Positions 34,443-43,591 are shown, numbered from the stretch's first letter. The stretch is 64,000 nucleotides of DNA from Streptomyces fulvoviolaceus (GCF_000718165.1 NZ_JOEY01000009.1:124001-188000), one strand, 5' to 3'. A program made the numbers and translations. Notes: generated from the letters alone by a model not told the origin.

Positions 34443-36698
34443 ATGCCTAAGAAGCGCTCCGGTGGTGGTCTGTCGACAACACAGCAGGCCGCGAAGTTCC
34501 TCGGTGTCAGTGTGCTCGCAGGAGCCGTGATGGCCGGCATCGCGCTGCCCGCGGCCGGTGCGCTGGGCCTTGCGGCCAAGGGGTCGGTGGAGAGCTTCGA
34601 CGAGCTCCCGGCCAACCTGAAGACGCCGCCGCTGAGCCAGCGCACCACGATCCTCGACAACAAGGGCAAGCAGATCGCCACGGTGTACTCGCGCGACCGT
34701 ACGGTGGTCGATCTCAAGGAGATCTCGCCGTACATGCAGAAGGCGATCGTCGCGATCGAGGACTCGCGCTTCTACCAGCACGGCGCGGTCGACCTGAAGG
34801 GCATCCTGCGCGCGCTCAACAAGAACGCGCAGAGCGGCGGGGTCTCCCAGGGCGCGTCCACGCTCACGCAGCAGTACGTGAAGAACGTCTTCGTCGAGGA
34901 GGCCGGCGACGACCCGACGAAGGTCGCGCAGGCCACCCAGCAGACCCTCGGCCGCAAGATCGCGGAGCTGAAGTACGCGATCCAGGTCGAGGAGGAGCTC
35001 GGCAAGAAGAAGATCCTCGAGAACTACCTGAACATCACGTTCTTCGGCCAGCAGGCGTACGGCGTCGAGGCCGCCGCCCAGCGCTACTTCTCGACGTCCG
35101 CCAAGGACCTCAACCTCCAGCAGTCCGCGCTGCTCGCCGGCATCGTCCAGTCGCCCAGCCGGTACGACCCGGTCAACGACGAGGCCGAGGCCACCAAGCG
35201 CCGTAACACCGTGCTGCAGCGCATGGCCGACGTCGGCGACGTCTCCCAGGCGGAGGCCGACAAGGCCAAGAAGCAGCCGCTGGGCCTCAAGGTCAGCCAG
35301 CCCAAGAACGGCTGCATCACGGCGGTCAAGGGCGCGGGCTTCTTCTGTGACTACGTCCGCGAGATCTTCCTGAACAACCCGGTCTTCGGCAAGACCCAGG
35401 AGGCCCGGGCCAAGGTCTGGAACCGGGGCGGCCTGACGATCCGTACGACGCTGGACCCGCAGGCGCAGAAGTCGGCCCAGGCCTCCATCAAGGAGCACGT
35501 CTACCAGAGCGACGACGTGGCCACCGCCGCCACCATCGTCGAGCCCGGCACCGGCAAGATCCTGGCGATGGGCCAGTCGCGGCCGTACGGCATCAACAAC
35601 AAGAAGAACGAGACGACGATCAACCTCTCCGTCGACCAGGACATGGGCGGCGGCGCGGGCTACCAGCCCGGTTCGACGTTCAAGCCGATCGTGGCCGCGG
35701 CCGCGATCGAGGGCGGGATGCCGGCGACGAAGGAGTACGCCTCGCCGTACGAGATGGACTACCCGACCCCGGTCTCGGCCTGCGACGGCAAGACCTGGAA
35801 CGAAAAGGGAGTCAAGCTCGCCAACGAGAACGAGTCCGAGGTCGGCCCGTACTCGATGAAGGAAGCGACCGCCAAGTCGGTCAACACCTACTACGTGCAG
35901 CTGATCAGCGACATCGGCATCTGCCCGGTCACGGAGATGGCGCAGAAGATGGGCGCCGAGCGGGCCAACGGCAAGGCGCTGGCGCAGGCCCCGTCGATCG
36001 CCCTCGGCACCCAGGAGATGTCGCCGCTGACCATGGCGAACGCGTACGCGACCTTCGCCTCGCGCGGTATGTACTGCACGCCGGTGGCCATCGAGTCGAT
36101 CACCCAGCGCGTCGGCGAGAAGACGAAGTCGCTCGAGGTTCCGAAGTCGACCTGCTCGCGGGCGATGTCCGAGACCACCGCCGACACCATCAACACGCTC
36201 CTGAGGGGCGTGGTCGAGGACGGTACGGGCACGCAGGCGGGCCTCGGCAGCCGCCCCAGCGCCGGTAAGACCGGTACGACCGACTTCCGTTACGCGGCCT
36301 GGTTCGTGGGCTACACGCCGAACATGGCCGGCGCCGTCTGGGTCGGCGACCCCGCGCACAAGCGCCAGATGACGAACATCACCATCGGTGGTGTCTGGAA
36401 CGAGAAGGTGTACGGCGGTCAGGTCCCCGGCCCGATCTGGCGGGACATGATGAACGGCGCGCTGGAAGGCAAGGACGCCCCCGACTTCACCTACGTCAAC
36501 ATCCCCGACCGCCAGAAGGACAAGGGCAACGACGACGGCGACAACGGTGACAACGGCGGCAATGACGGCGACGACGACGGCCAGAACAACGGCGGCACCG
36601 ACGGCGGCACCACGTTCCCGACGCCCACCTTCTCCATCCCGGAGAACTTCATCCAGGGCACGAGCAACGGGAACAGCAACGGGGGCGGGCGCGGCTGA
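34443..36698 (+). CDS. Class A penicillin-binding protein (PonA2-like)
   Basis: A bifunctional peptidoglycan synthase of 751 residues. An N-terminal signal anchor (about 20-45) is followed by a glycosyltransferase 51 domain with VAIEDSRFYQHGAVD (catalytic Glu near 105) and STLTQQYVKN. The transpeptidase domain has the PGSTFKPI nucleophile (Ser near 410), the SVN triad and KTGTT near 608. It ends in a long Asp/Gly/Asn-rich tail (about 690-751). It polymerises and crosslinks glycan outside the membrane. ATG 34443 is six bases after TAGGCT, so the mRNA may be leaderless. It lies next to wblA, as ponA2 does next to whiB4. Confidence 0.95.
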   Translation: MPKKRSGGGLSTTQQAAKFLGVSVLAGAVMAGIALPAAGALGLAAKGSVESFDELPANLKTPPLSQRTTILDNKGKQIATVYSRDRTVVDLKEISPYMQKAIVAIEDSRFYQHGAVDLKGILRALNKNAQSGGVSQGASTLTQQYVKNVFVEEAGDDPTKVAQATQQTLGRKIAELKYAIQVEEELGKKKILENYLNITFFGQQAYGVEAAAQRYFSTSAKDLNLQQSALLAGIVQSPSRYDPVNDEAEATKRRNTVLQRMADVGDVSQAEADKAKKQPLGLKVSQPKNGCITAVKGAGFFCDYVREIFLNNPVFGKTQEARAKVWNRGGLTIRTTLDPQAQKSAQASIKEHVYQSDDVATAATIVEPGTGKILAMGQSRPYGINNKKNETTINLSVDQDMGGGAGYQPGSTFKPIVAAAAIEGGMPATKEYASPYEMDYPTPVSACDGKTWNEKGVKLANENESEVGPYSMKEATAKSVNTYYVQLISDIGICPVTEMAQKMGAERANGKALAQAPSIALGTQEMSPLTMANAYATFASRGMYCTPVAIESITQRVGEKTKSLEVPKSTCSRAMSETTADTINTLLRGVVEDGTGTQAGLGSRPSAGKTGTTDFRYAAWFVGYTPNMAGAVWVGDPAHKRQMTNITIGGVWNEKVYGGQVPGPIWRDMMNGALEGKDAPDFTYVNIPDRQKDKGNDDGDNGDNGGNDGDDDGQNNGGTDGGTTFPTPTFSIPENFIQGTSNGNSNGGGRG

Positions 36699-36701
36699 CC
36701 T

Positions 36702-36777
36702 CGGGGCTGCTGTGCCCGATCGAGGTCGCGGCTGCTGCGCCCGGTCGGGCTCAGTGCTGCTGCACCAGGTCGGGCCG
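36702..36777. repeat. Three degenerate 25-base direct repeats after the PBP gene
   Basis: The string (G)GCTGCTG-GCCCG-TCG occurs three times in the 80 bases after the PBP stop (starting near 36704, 36731 and 36754). Copies are imperfect, and no hairpin terminator is evident. Confidence 0.45.
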
Positions 36778-36780
36778 GCC

Positions 36781-36945
36781 TCAGGGGACGATGGCGGCGA
36801 TGGCGACGCCGATCGGCAGGAACACGCCCGCCGCGGCCATGAGCCAGCCCACCTTCCATGAGGTCCTGTCACCCACCTTGACGCACAACAGCGCCATCAG
36901 GACGAGGTAGACGGTCAGCGGCACGATGAGGATGCCCGCGCCCAT
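36781..36945 (-). CDS. Small two-helix membrane protein (54 aa)
   Basis: A 54-residue protein, MGAGILIVPLTVYLVLMALL at the start and VGWLMAAAGVFLPIGVAIAA at the end, so two membrane helices joined by a short charged loop (KVGDRTSWK). ATG 36945 has a strong AAGGAGCC ribosome site. Third positions are G/C-rich. No function is known to me. It lies convergent to the PBP gene and downstream of yqeY, from which a hairpin separates it. Confidence 0.72.
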   Translation of the reverse strand: MGAGILIVPLTVYLVLMALLCVKVGDRTSWKVGWLMAAAGVFLPIGVAIAAIVP

Positions 36946-36967
36946 GATCGGCTCCTTCACGAACTGT

Positions 36968-36998
36968 GCCGGGGGCCGCCGAGAGAGCGACCCCCGGC
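36968..36998. terminator. Hairpin between yqeY and the small membrane protein gene
   Basis: GCCGGGGG (36968-36975) pairs with CCCCCGGC (36991-36998) across a 15-base loop. On the minus strand it follows the yqeY stop by about 50 bases and precedes the small membrane protein gene. It may be a terminator or attenuator. Confidence 0.6.
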
Positions 36999-37046
36999 AC
37001 CTTTCGGCCTGCGGAGAAGTGCGGGACGGGGCTGCTGATCGCCCTC

Positions 37047-37511
37047 TCAGCCCGCCAGGAGCTGCTTGACCACGGCGGCGACACGGCCGCCCTCGGCCAG
37101 GCCGGCCACCTTCGGGTTCACGATCTTCATGACGGCGCCCATGGCCCGCGGCCCCTCGGCACCGGCCGCCTTCGCCTCCTCGACGGCCTGGGCGACGATG
37201 TCGTTCAGCTCCTCGTCGCTGAGCTGCTTGGGCAGGTACGTGGCGAGCACCTCGCCCTCCGCCTTCTCCCGCTCGGCCGACTCGGCACGACCACCCTGCG
37301 CGAAGGCCTCGGCCGCCTCGCGGCGCTTCTTCGCCTCGCGGGTGATCACCTTCTGCACCTCGTCGTCGGAGAGCTCGCGCTTGGTCTTGCCCGCGACCTC
37401 CTCCTTGGTGATCGCGGTGAGCGTCAGCCTGAGCGTCGAGGAGCGGAGCTCGTCGCGCTCCTTGATCGCGGCGTTGAGGTCTTCCTGCAGCTTCGACTTG
37501 AGCGTGGTCAT
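37047..37511 (-). CDS. GatB/YqeY domain protein
   Basis: A protein of 154 residues starting MTTLKSKLQEDLNAAIKERDE, with LRLTLTAITKEEV, a Lys/Glu-rich middle and the C-terminal YqeY segment (EGPRAMGAVMKIVNPKVAGL then GRVAAVVKQLL). The family shares the tail domain of the GatB amidotransferase subunit and may bind tRNA or aid aminoacyl-tRNA metabolism; its true role is unsettled. The gene is divergent from the metallophosphoesterase, and a separator hairpin follows it. Confidence 0.9.
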   Translation of the reverse strand: MTTLKSKLQEDLNAAIKERDELRSSTLRLTLTAITKEEVAGKTKRELSDDEVQKVITREAKKRREAAEAFAQGGRAESAEREKAEGEVLATYLPKQLSDEELNDIVAQAVEEAKAAGAEGPRAMGAVMKIVNPKVAGLAEGGRVAAVVKQLLAG

Positions 37512-37614
37512 GCGTTTGATTGTCGCAGGTGTCTCGGCGTGGACGCCCCTTCATTTAAAGGGCGATGGGGCACAGACGTTCAGGGGCACCCGCGGGGTCT
37601 GACACGATGGACGT

Positions 37615-38541
37615 ATGCGCGCGCGATACGGAGTACCTCTGTCGATTGCGGCGGCCGGCGCCGCCGGTCTGGTGTACGCGGCGGGCTTCGAGGCCCGCTC
37701 CTTCCGCCTCCGACGGGTGACCGTCCCCGTCCTCCCCTCCGGAATGCGCCCGCTGCGCGTGCTCCAGGTCTCCGACATCCACATGGTCGGCGGCCAGCAC
37801 AAGAAGCAGCGCTGGCTGCGCTCACTGGCGGGGCTGCGCCCCGACTTCGTGATCAACACGGGCGACAACCTGTCGGACCCGGAGGGCGTGCCGGAGGTCC
37901 TGGACGCACTCGGCCCCCTCATGGAGTTCCCGGGGGCGTACGTCTTCGGCTCCAACGACTACTACGGCCCCAAACTCCGCAACCCCGCCCTCTACTTGAT
38001 CGAGAAGGCCCAGGGTCGCCACGGCCTGAACGGCAACGCCCCCGCCGTACACGCGATCCACAACCCGTGGGAGAACCTGCGCGACGGCTTCGACGCGGCG
38101 GGCTGGCAGAACCTGACGAACACGCGGGGCACGCTGAAGATCGAGGGCGTGTCCGTGGAGCTGACGGGCCTGGACGACCCGCACATCAAGAGGGACCGCT
38201 ACGCGGAGGTGGCCGGCGGCCCGTCGGGCGTCGCCGACTTCTCGATGGGGGTCGTCCACGCCCCGTATCTCCGCGTCCTGGACTCCTTCACGGCCGACGA
38301 CTACCCCCTGGTCCTGGCCGGCCACACCCACGGCGGCCAGCTGTGCCTGCCCTTCTACGGCGCCTTCGTCACCAACTGCGACCTGGACACGGAGCGGGTG
38401 AAGGGCCTGTCCACGCACACGTCGGAGGGCCGTACGTCGTATCTGCACGTGTCGGCGGGCTGCGGCACGAACCGCTACACGCCGGTGCGCTTCGCGTGCC
38501 CGCCGGAGGCGACGCTGCTGACACTGGTGCCGCGGAGCTGA
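37615..38541 (+). CDS. Metallophosphoesterase (YkuE-like, Rv3683 position)
   Basis: A calcineurin-like phosphoesterase of 308 residues. An N-terminal hydrophobic segment (about 5-23) may anchor it. The metal-binding motifs are VLQVSDIHM, NTGDNL, FGSNDYYGP (the N-H/D motif, with Asp in place of the usual His) and GHTHGGQLCLP. The substrate is unknown; family members act on phospholipid pyrophosphates and nucleotides. ATG 37615 lies a few bases after CACGATGG with no ribosome site, so a leaderless mRNA is likely. A hairpin terminator follows. Confidence 0.9.
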   Translation: MRARYGVPLSIAAAGAAGLVYAAGFEARSFRLRRVTVPVLPSGMRPLRVLQVSDIHMVGGQHKKQRWLRSLAGLRPDFVINTGDNLSDPEGVPEVLDALGPLMEFPGAYVFGSNDYYGPKLRNPALYLIEKAQGRHGLNGNAPAVHAIHNPWENLRDGFDAAGWQNLTNTRGTLKIEGVSVELTGLDDPHIKRDRYAEVAGGPSGVADFSMGVVHAPYLRVLDSFTADDYPLVLAGHTHGGQLCLPFYGAFVTNCDLDTERVKGLSTHTSEGRTSYLHVSAGCGTNRYTPVRFACPPEATLLTLVPRS

Positions 38542-38567
38542 CGCCGGCGCCTCGGAGGTGACCGGGG

Positions 38568-38602
38568 CGGGCGGGCCGGGGTTAACCCGCACGGCCCGCC
38601 CG
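38568..38602 (+). terminator. Hairpin after metallophosphoesterase gene
   Basis: CGGGCGGGCC (38568-38577) pairs with GGCCCGCCCG (38593-38602). A smaller palindrome GGGTTAACCC lies in the loop. It stands between the phosphoesterase stop and the next start at 38640. Confidence 0.65.
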
Positions 38603-38639
38603 TATCGCCCCTTTTGTCGGCCCTGCTTAGCGTGAGGGC

Positions 38640-39425
38640 ATGACCGCCCCGATACCCAGGGACATCCCGGACCTCCCCGCCGTCCCGCGCATGCCCGCGC
38701 TGCTGCCGTCCCCCGTCCCCGCCACGGCGGTGGTGACTCCCGTACGCCACCCGCTGGCCGCCGTCTACCGCCTGCTGGTCGCCCTCGCGGCGTCGGCGGC
38801 CGTGACGATCGAACTGGTCCTGGGCAGCCCGCTCCGGACCCTGAGCTACTTCTCGATCCAGAGCAACATCCTGCTGGCCCTGGTCCTCGCGGTCTCGGCC
38901 CGCCGCGCATGGTCGGCCCGCCGTCCTCTGCCATCGGCCCTGGCCGGCGCGGCCCTCCTCTACATCACCCTCACGGGCCTGGTGTACCACCTGCTCCTGG
39001 CGAACGCCTCAAGCCCGTTCGCGATCACGGACGAGACGTCGACACCGACCGGCTGGCACGCCCTCACCAACCTGATCCTGCATACGGCGGTCCCCGCGGC
39101 CGCACTCCTGGACTGGCTCCTGCTCACCGCCCCCGGCCGCCTGCACCTGCGCCAGGCCGCGACCTGGCTGCTCTATCCGCTGGCCTACCTGACCTTCTCC
39201 TTCACCCGCGGCGAGCTGATCCCACCCGGCACCGCGGACCGCTATCTCTACCCGTTCCTGGACGTCGACCAGCTCGGCTACAAGAGCGTCCTCGGCAACG
39301 CCCTCCTCCTCGGTCTCTCCTTCTACGCCCTCGCCATCCTCCTCGTCGCCCTCGACCACGCCCGCCCGAACCCGGTCCGCCACCGCGCCAAAACCGGATT
39401 TCGCCTCCAGCCACCGGTGGGCTAA
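38640..39425 (+). CDS. Pr6Pr family multi-pass membrane protein
   Basis: A protein of 261 residues with six predicted membrane helices after a Pro-rich N-terminus. Signature parts are YFSIQSNILLALVLAVSA, TLTGLVYHLLL, NLILHTAVPAAALLDWLLL and LYPLAYLTFSFTRGEL, the FAR-17a/Pr6Pr type. The biochemical role is unknown; eukaryotic relatives include lipid hydrolases, and the charged residues inside the helices would fit an intramembrane enzyme. It ends 34 bases upstream of the tRNA-Pro gene. Confidence 0.82.
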   Translation: MTAPIPRDIPDLPAVPRMPALLPSPVPATAVVTPVRHPLAAVYRLLVALAASAAVTIELVLGSPLRTLSYFSIQSNILLALVLAVSARRAWSARRPLPSALAGAALLYITLTGLVYHLLLANASSPFAITDETSTPTGWHALTNLILHTAVPAAALLDWLLLTAPGRLHLRQAATWLLYPLAYLTFSFTRGELIPPGTADRYLYPFLDVDQLGYKSVLGNALLLGLSFYALAILLVALDHARPNPVRHRAKTGFRLQPPVG

Positions 39426-39459
39426 AGTAAACGACGTCGCCGCGACAAGCAGCGACGAT

Positions 39460-39533
39460 CGGGGTGTAGCGCAGCTTGGCAGCGCGCTTCGTTCGGGACG
39501 AAGAGGTCGTGGGTTCAAATCCCGCCACCCCGA
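39460..39533 (+). tRNA. tRNA-Pro (anticodon CGG)
   Basis: A 74-base cloverleaf. Acceptor CGGGGTG pairs with CACCCCG, and the discriminator is A. The D arm contains GCAGCTTGGCAGCGC, the anticodon stem CTTCG/CGAAG encloses TTCGGGA (anticodon CGG), and the T arm has GTGGGTTCAAATCCCGC. No CCA is encoded. It reads the abundant CCG codon. No duplicate of its 3' end is visible in the window, so there is no sign that an element is integrated here. Confidence 0.97.
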
Positions 39534-39540
39534 CGCTGGT

Positions 39541-39576
39541 CAGAGGGCACATTCGGAGATCCGTATGTGCCCTCTG
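39541..39576 (+). terminator. Terminator after tRNA-Pro
   Basis: CAGAGGGCACAT (39541-39552) and ATGTGCCCTCTG (39565-39576) form a perfect 12-bp stem, with further pairing CGGA/TCCG inside the loop. It starts eight bases after the tRNA. Confidence 0.88.
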
Positions 39577-39867
39577 TCATGCCCGGGGGCCAAACAGGGG
39601 GCCAAGGGAAGTAGATCTCGGCGCCCCAGCCGCTGCGCCTGCACCTGCACCTGCGGTAGCTGAAAGCGACACGTGAGAGGCCGAGCAGCGGGCCGAGTGA
39701 AGTCGTTCGAGGTACGGCGGCCCCCTTGCCGGCCCTGCCCTCGCCCCCCGTCCGGCAGCCGCATGATCGGCTGACAGGTTCTTCAACGGTTCTTCATCGG
39801 GTCCGGCCTACGGTCGGCCTGCCCGGCGTGGTCGCGGACGGGTTTGGTGGGAGAGCGGGGGGAACCG
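39577..39867. other. Gap between tRNA-Pro and lipoprotein operon
   Basis: About 290 bases with no convincing gene. Two exact GGGGGCCAA units lie at 39585-39593 and 39597-39605. The last 100 bases should carry the promoter of the lipoprotein operon (GGTTCTTCAACGGTTCTTCATC repeat near 39778-39799, the two GGTTCTTCA units being exact). Confidence 0.45.
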
Positions 39868-40434
39868 ATGGGGACGTATCGGATAGTGCCAGTCGTGGCG
39901 GCCTCGGTTGTCGTCTTTGTGTTGGGTGGTTGTGGGAGCGGTGGTGGCGGGGCGGGCGTTCCGACGGTCGACGGCGGGACCGGTGTGTCGGCCTCGCCGA
40001 GTGGTGGGGACGATGTGGCCGCGTATGTGCAGGCCCGGCGGGAGTACGTGAAGTGCCTGCGGGAGAACGGGGTCGACGCGCCGGATCCGGACGCCAAGGG
40101 GAACATCGACTTCGGTAGCGGCGACATTCTGCGCACCTTGAAGAAGGACCCGAAGTTCCTGGCCGCCACGGAGAAGTGCGGCAAGGATCTGCCGGCCGTC
40201 CCCGAGAGCATCGAGAAGGACAACCAGCCCCCGCTCTCTGCCGAGCAGATCGAGGTGGAGCGCGAGTACGCCGAGTGCATGCGGAAGAACGGCGCCGCCG
40301 ACTTCCCCGACCCGGGGCCCGACGGTCTCGGTCAGGGCGAGTGGGACCAGACCTCGGCCGGCGCGCAGCGGGCCACCCGTATCTGTGGGCCGATCATCGG
40401 AGTTCCGGCGACTCCGAGCCCCGGCAAGGGCTGA
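39868..40434 (+). CDS. Lipoprotein with duplicated Cys-x-R-x-N-G-x-PDP motif
   Basis: A secreted lipoprotein of 188 residues: signal helix VVAASVVVFVLGG, lipobox L-G-G-C, then a Gly/Ser linker. The mature part contains two copies of one motif, VKCLRENGVDAPDPD and AECMRKNGAADFPDPGPDG, plus Cys residues in EKCGKDL and RICGPII. The six mature cysteines suggest disulfides or metal binding. I know this motif only as a conserved feature of uncharacterised actinobacterial lipoproteins beside MacAB-like exporters. ATG 39868 follows GGGGGGAACC. It is the first gene of a five-gene unit. Confidence 0.8.
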   Translation: MGTYRIVPVVAASVVVFVLGGCGSGGGGAGVPTVDGGTGVSASPSGGDDVAAYVQARREYVKCLRENGVDAPDPDAKGNIDFGSGDILRTLKKDPKFLAATEKCGKDLPAVPESIEKDNQPPLSAEQIEVEREYAECMRKNGAADFPDPGPDGLGQGEWDQTSAGAQRATRICGPIIGVPATPSPGKG

Positions 40435-40436
40435 TC

Positions 40437-41576
40437 ATGGCCAACACAACAGATACGTTGCCGGAGCCGGCGCGTGGCAGAGCAGGGCGGCGTACCGCGC
40501 TCATCGCCTCCGCCGTCCTCATCGTGACGGCCGTCGCCGTGGTCGGTGCTCTCGGGCTCGGCGGTGGTGGGGAGGAGGGGCCGAGCGCACCGTCCCGGGC
40601 CGGCTCGGTCGTCCCGGTCACCCGCGCGACGCTGACCGAACGCACCCAGGTGGACGGCCAGTTGGGATACGGCACGGAGATACCGTTGCCGGTCAAGGCG
40701 GCCGGCACGGTGACCTGGCTGCCCGAGCCGGGCAGTTCGGCGAAGCGTGGCGACACGCTGTTGCGTGTCGACGACCGCCCTGTGGTGCTCCTCTACGGGA
40801 GGCTGCCCATGTACCGGGACCTGGGGCTGACCGCCACCACAGCCACGGAGTCCCGGGAAGACGGTGAGAGCGCGGCGCCGACCGAGCTCACCGGCATGGA
40901 CGTCCTGCAGTTCGAGACCAACCTCGCCGCCCTCGGCTACACCGGCTTCACGGTGGACGAGACCTTCACCGCGAGTACCGCCCAGGCGGTAGAGCGCTGG
41001 CAGAGGTCGCTCGGCCTGCCCGAGACCGGCACGGTCGGCATCGGTGACGTCCTCTACTCCGCGGGAGCGGTGAGGATCGGTCAGCCGGGCGTCCGGCTCG
41101 GTGACGCCGCCGGCGAGAACACCCTCACGTACACCGGTACGACCCGGAAGGTCGTCGTCGACGCCTCGGCCGGGGACGCCTCCTGGGCCGTACGCGGCAC
41201 GGCGGTCCGTGTCCAACTGCCCGACGGGAAGACCGTGAAGGGCGAGGTGGCGTCGGTGGGGAAGCAGGCGACCGCGCCCGAGGGGGGCGCCGAAGGCGAC
41301 ACCGCCACGGTGCCGGTGACCGTCACCATCAAGGACCAGAAGTCCGTGGGGCGCTTGGAGAGCGGACCCGTCACCGTCGAGTACGTGGGCCGTGAGGTCA
41401 AGGACGCCCTGGCCGTTCCGGTCGCCGCGCTGGTCGCCCTCGCCGAGGGCGGGCACGGCCTGGAGACCGCGGAGGGCCGGTTCGTCGCCGTGCGGACGGG
41501 GCTCTTCGCGGACGGCGAGGTGGAGGTCAGCGGCTCCGCGGTCCGCGAGGGCATGAAGGTGAGGATCCCGGAGTGA
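40437..41576 (+). CDS. MacA/HlyD-like adaptor with peptidoglycan-binding domain
   Basis: A protein of 379 residues with an N-terminal signal anchor (about 18-38). A barrel-sandwich/lipoyl-like part ([28 protein letters not shown]) precedes a PG_binding_1 domain (about 158-200: [34 protein letters not shown]), and a beta-barrel membrane-proximal half follows ([33 protein letters not shown]). It probably connects the exporter to the wall on the outside. It starts two bases after the lipoprotein stop, and its own stop overlaps the ATPase gene (GTGA). Confidence 0.87.
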   Translation: MANTTDTLPEPARGRAGRRTALIASAVLIVTAVAVVGALGLGGGGEEGPSAPSRAGSVVPVTRATLTERTQVDGQLGYGTEIPLPVKAAGTVTWLPEPGSSAKRGDTLLRVDDRPVVLLYGRLPMYRDLGLTATTATESREDGESAAPTELTGMDVLQFETNLAALGYTGFTVDETFTASTAQAVERWQRSLGLPETGTVGIGDVLYSAGAVRIGQPGVRLGDAAGENTLTYTGTTRKVVVDASAGDASWAVRGTAVRVQLPDGKTVKGEVASVGKQATAPEGGAEGDTATVPVTVTIKDQKSVGRLESGPVTVEYVGREVKDALAVPVAALVALAEGGHGLETAEGRFVAVRTGLFADGEVEVSGSAVREGMKVRIPE

Positions 41577-42283
41577 GCGAAGGTCCGCCCGCGGTCGTGG
41601 AGTTCGACGCGGTCTCCAAGACGTATCCGGGCCCGGTGGCCGCGGTCCGGGATGTGAGTCTGCGCATCGGGCGCGGCGAACTGGTCGGCGTGGTCGGCCC
41701 GTCGGGCTCCGGCAAGTCCAGCGTGCTCCATCTCATGGGCAGCCTCGACCGGCCCTCCACGGGCCGCGTCCTGATCGACGGCCACGACGTGGCGAAGCTG
41801 TCCGACCGCGAGGTCTCCGCACTGCGGGCCACCCGGATCGGCTTCGTCTTCCAGCAGTTCCATCTGGCGGTCGGTGTGCCGGTGCTGGACTCGGTGGCGG
41901 ACGGCCTGCTCTACGCGGGCGTCCCGTTGCGCCTCCGCCGCGCCAGGGCCGCGGCCGCGCTGGCCCGGGTCGGGCTCAGCCACCGCGTCCGTCATCTGCC
42001 GCACCAGCTCTCCGGCGGCGAGCGGCAGCGGGTCGCGGTCGCCCGCGCGGTGGTCGGCGGACCGTCGGTTCTGCTGGCGGACGAACCGACCGGAAACCTC
42101 GACTCCGGGTCGGGGGCCGCCGTACTGGACCTGCTGCGCGAACTGCACGCGGGCGGTACGACGGTCGTGGTCATCACCCATGACCGGGAGATCGCCGCCC
42201 GGCTCCCCCGCCGTATCGAGATGCGCGACGGCCGGCTGGTCGGCGACACGGCGCAGAACACGACGATCGGGGCGCACCGGTGA
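41573..42283 (+). CDS. ABC transporter ATPase (MacB/LolD type)
   Basis: A protein of 236 residues with Walker [13 protein letters not shown]-loop FQQFHL, signature [15 protein letters not shown], Walker [13 protein letters not shown] and the H-loop VITHD. The set of motifs and the LDSGSG context fit the MacB/LolD/FtsE export group rather than importers. It energises the permease encoded next. GTG 41573 overlaps the adaptor stop, and its stop overlaps the permease start (GTGA). Confidence 0.93.
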   Translation: MSEGPPAVVEFDAVSKTYPGPVAAVRDVSLRIGRGELVGVVGPSGSGKSSVLHLMGSLDRPSTGRVLIDGHDVAKLSDREVSALRATRIGFVFQQFHLAVGVPVLDSVADGLLYAGVPLRLRRARAAAALARVGLSHRVRHLPHQLSGGERQRVAVARAVVGGPSVLLADEPTGNLDSGSGAAVLDLLRELHAGGTTVVVITHDREIAARLPRRIEMRDGRLVGDTAQNTTIGAHR

Positions 42284-43491
42284 CGGACCGCGGGACGCAT
42301 TCCAGGCCGCTGCGCGCCGCGCGGCTCCGGCCCGCCGATGTCGTACGGCTCGGTGGGACCGGACTGCGGACCCGGCCGCTGCGGGTCTTCCTGTCCGCGC
42401 TCGGTATCGCCATCGGCGTCGCCGCCATGATCGCGGTGGTCGGGATCTCGGGCTCCGGACAGGCGGAGGTGGACCGGCGGCTCGACGCCCTCGGGACGAA
42501 CCTGCTGCGGGTCGCGCCCGGCGAGTCGCTCGAGGGCGGAAAGGTCGAACTGCCGTACGAGGCCGTCCCGATGATCCGCCGGATTCCACCGGTCCAGCAG
42601 GTCGCGGCCACCGGCGCGGTCGCCGCCCACGTGTACCGCAACGAGCGCATCGCCATCGGCCGCACCGGCTCACTGACCGTTCTCGCGGCCGGCCGCGAAC
42701 TCCTCCCCGCCGTCGGTGGTCAGGTCGGCAAGGGCCGCTGGCTGGACTCCGCCACCGACGGGTATCCCGCGGTCGTCCTCGGGGCCACGGCCGCCCAGCG
42801 GCTCGACGTGTACACCCCGGGAACCCGGCTCTGGCTCGGCGGTCGCTGGTTCTCGCTGATCGGCGTCCTCGATCCGGTGGCGCTCGCGCCCGAGCTCGAC
42901 AGCGCCGCGCTCGTCGGCTGGTCGGCCGCCCGGACCTATCTGCGCTTCGAGGGCCATCCGTCGACGGTGTACGTCCGCGCCCAGGACAGCGAGGTCACGG
43001 CGGTACGCGCGGTACTCCCGGCCACCGCCTACCCCGAGAACCCGGGCGAGGTACGGATCTCACGGCCCTCCGACGCACTCGCGGCCCGCGAGGCCACCGA
43101 GTCGGCGCTGACCGGGCTGCTGCTCGGCCTCGGTGGGGTCGCCCTGCTCGTCGGTGGCGTGGGCGTGGGCAACACCATGGTCATCTCGGTCCTGGAACGG
43201 CGTCCGGAGATCGGCCTGCGCCGCGCCCTCGGAGCGACCCGGGGCCAGATCCGTACGCAGTTCGTGACGGAGTCACTGCTGCTCTCGCTCCTCGGCGGTC
43301 TGGCGGGGACGGTGCTCGGGACGCTCATCACGGCGGGGTACGCCCTCGGCCGCGACTGGCCTACGGTCGTCCCGGTGTGGGCGAGCTCGGCGGGTATCGG
43401 CTCGACCCTGGTCATCGGCATGATCGCCGGGTTGTATCCGGCGGTCCGGGCGAGCAGGCTCGCGCCGACGGAGGCGCTGTCCGGCGTATGA
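42280..43491 (+). CDS. ABC transporter permease (MacB/FtsX type)
   Basis: A protein of 403 residues: an N-terminal helix ([21 protein letters not shown]), a large external MacB-type core domain (about 65-265), then three C-terminal helices with [33 protein letters not shown], the FtsX/MacB cytoplasmic coupling motif. With the upstream adaptor and ATPase it forms a mechanotransmission-type exporter that may release peptides, lipids or an antibiotic. The stop overlaps the first of two tiny frames leading to the kinase gene. Confidence 0.92.
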   Translation: MTDRGTHSRPLRAARLRPADVVRLGGTGLRTRPLRVFLSALGIAIGVAAMIAVVGISGSGQAEVDRRLDALGTNLLRVAPGESLEGGKVELPYEAVPMIRRIPPVQQVAATGAVAAHVYRNERIAIGRTGSLTVLAAGRELLPAVGGQVGKGRWLDSATDGYPAVVLGATAAQRLDVYTPGTRLWLGGRWFSLIGVLDPVALAPELDSAALVGWSAARTYLRFEGHPSTVYVRAQDSEVTAVRAVLPATAYPENPGEVRISRPSDALAAREATESALTGLLLGLGGVALLVGGVGVGNTMVISVLERRPEIGLRRALGATRGQIRTQFVTESLLLSLLGGLAGTVLGTLITAGYALGRDWPTVVPVWASSAGIGSTLVIGMIAGLYPAVRASRLAPTEALSGV

Positions 43492-43511
43492 GCAAAGAGC
43501 CAGGTGCATGA
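43488..43511 (+). other. Micro-ORF of 7 codons linking permease and kinase genes
   Basis: ATG 43488 overlaps the permease stop (ATGA) and reads MSKEPGA, ending in a TGA (43509-43511) that overlaps the next ATG (43508). It looks like a translational coupling step rather than a functional peptide. Confidence 0.35.
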
Positions 43512-43591
43512 GCAGAGAACCGACAGAGCCGAAAGAAGGAGCCACGGTGAGCGGACCCGGCACCCCGACCGGACCCGACGGGACGCGATGA
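43508..43591 (+). other. Micro-ORF of 27 codons coupled to the kinase start
   Basis: Reads MSREPTEPKEGATVSGPGTP and so on; its TGA at 43589-43591 overlaps the histidine kinase ATG at 43588 (ATGA). An AAGGAG sequence lies inside it at 43535-43540, ahead of an in-frame GTG at 43547. The beginning resembles that of the preceding micro-ORF (MSKEPGA against MSREPTE), suggesting a small duplication. Confidence 0.4.

Noticed and set aside
39009-39518. Frame antisense to the Pr6Pr gene that continues across the tRNA
   Set aside because: The part with GFEPTTSSSRTKRA is a translation of the tRNA-Pro gene, a known annotation artefact.
39460-39867. Integrated element at tRNA-Pro
   Set aside because: No integrase, excisionase or duplicated tRNA 3' end was seen in the window.
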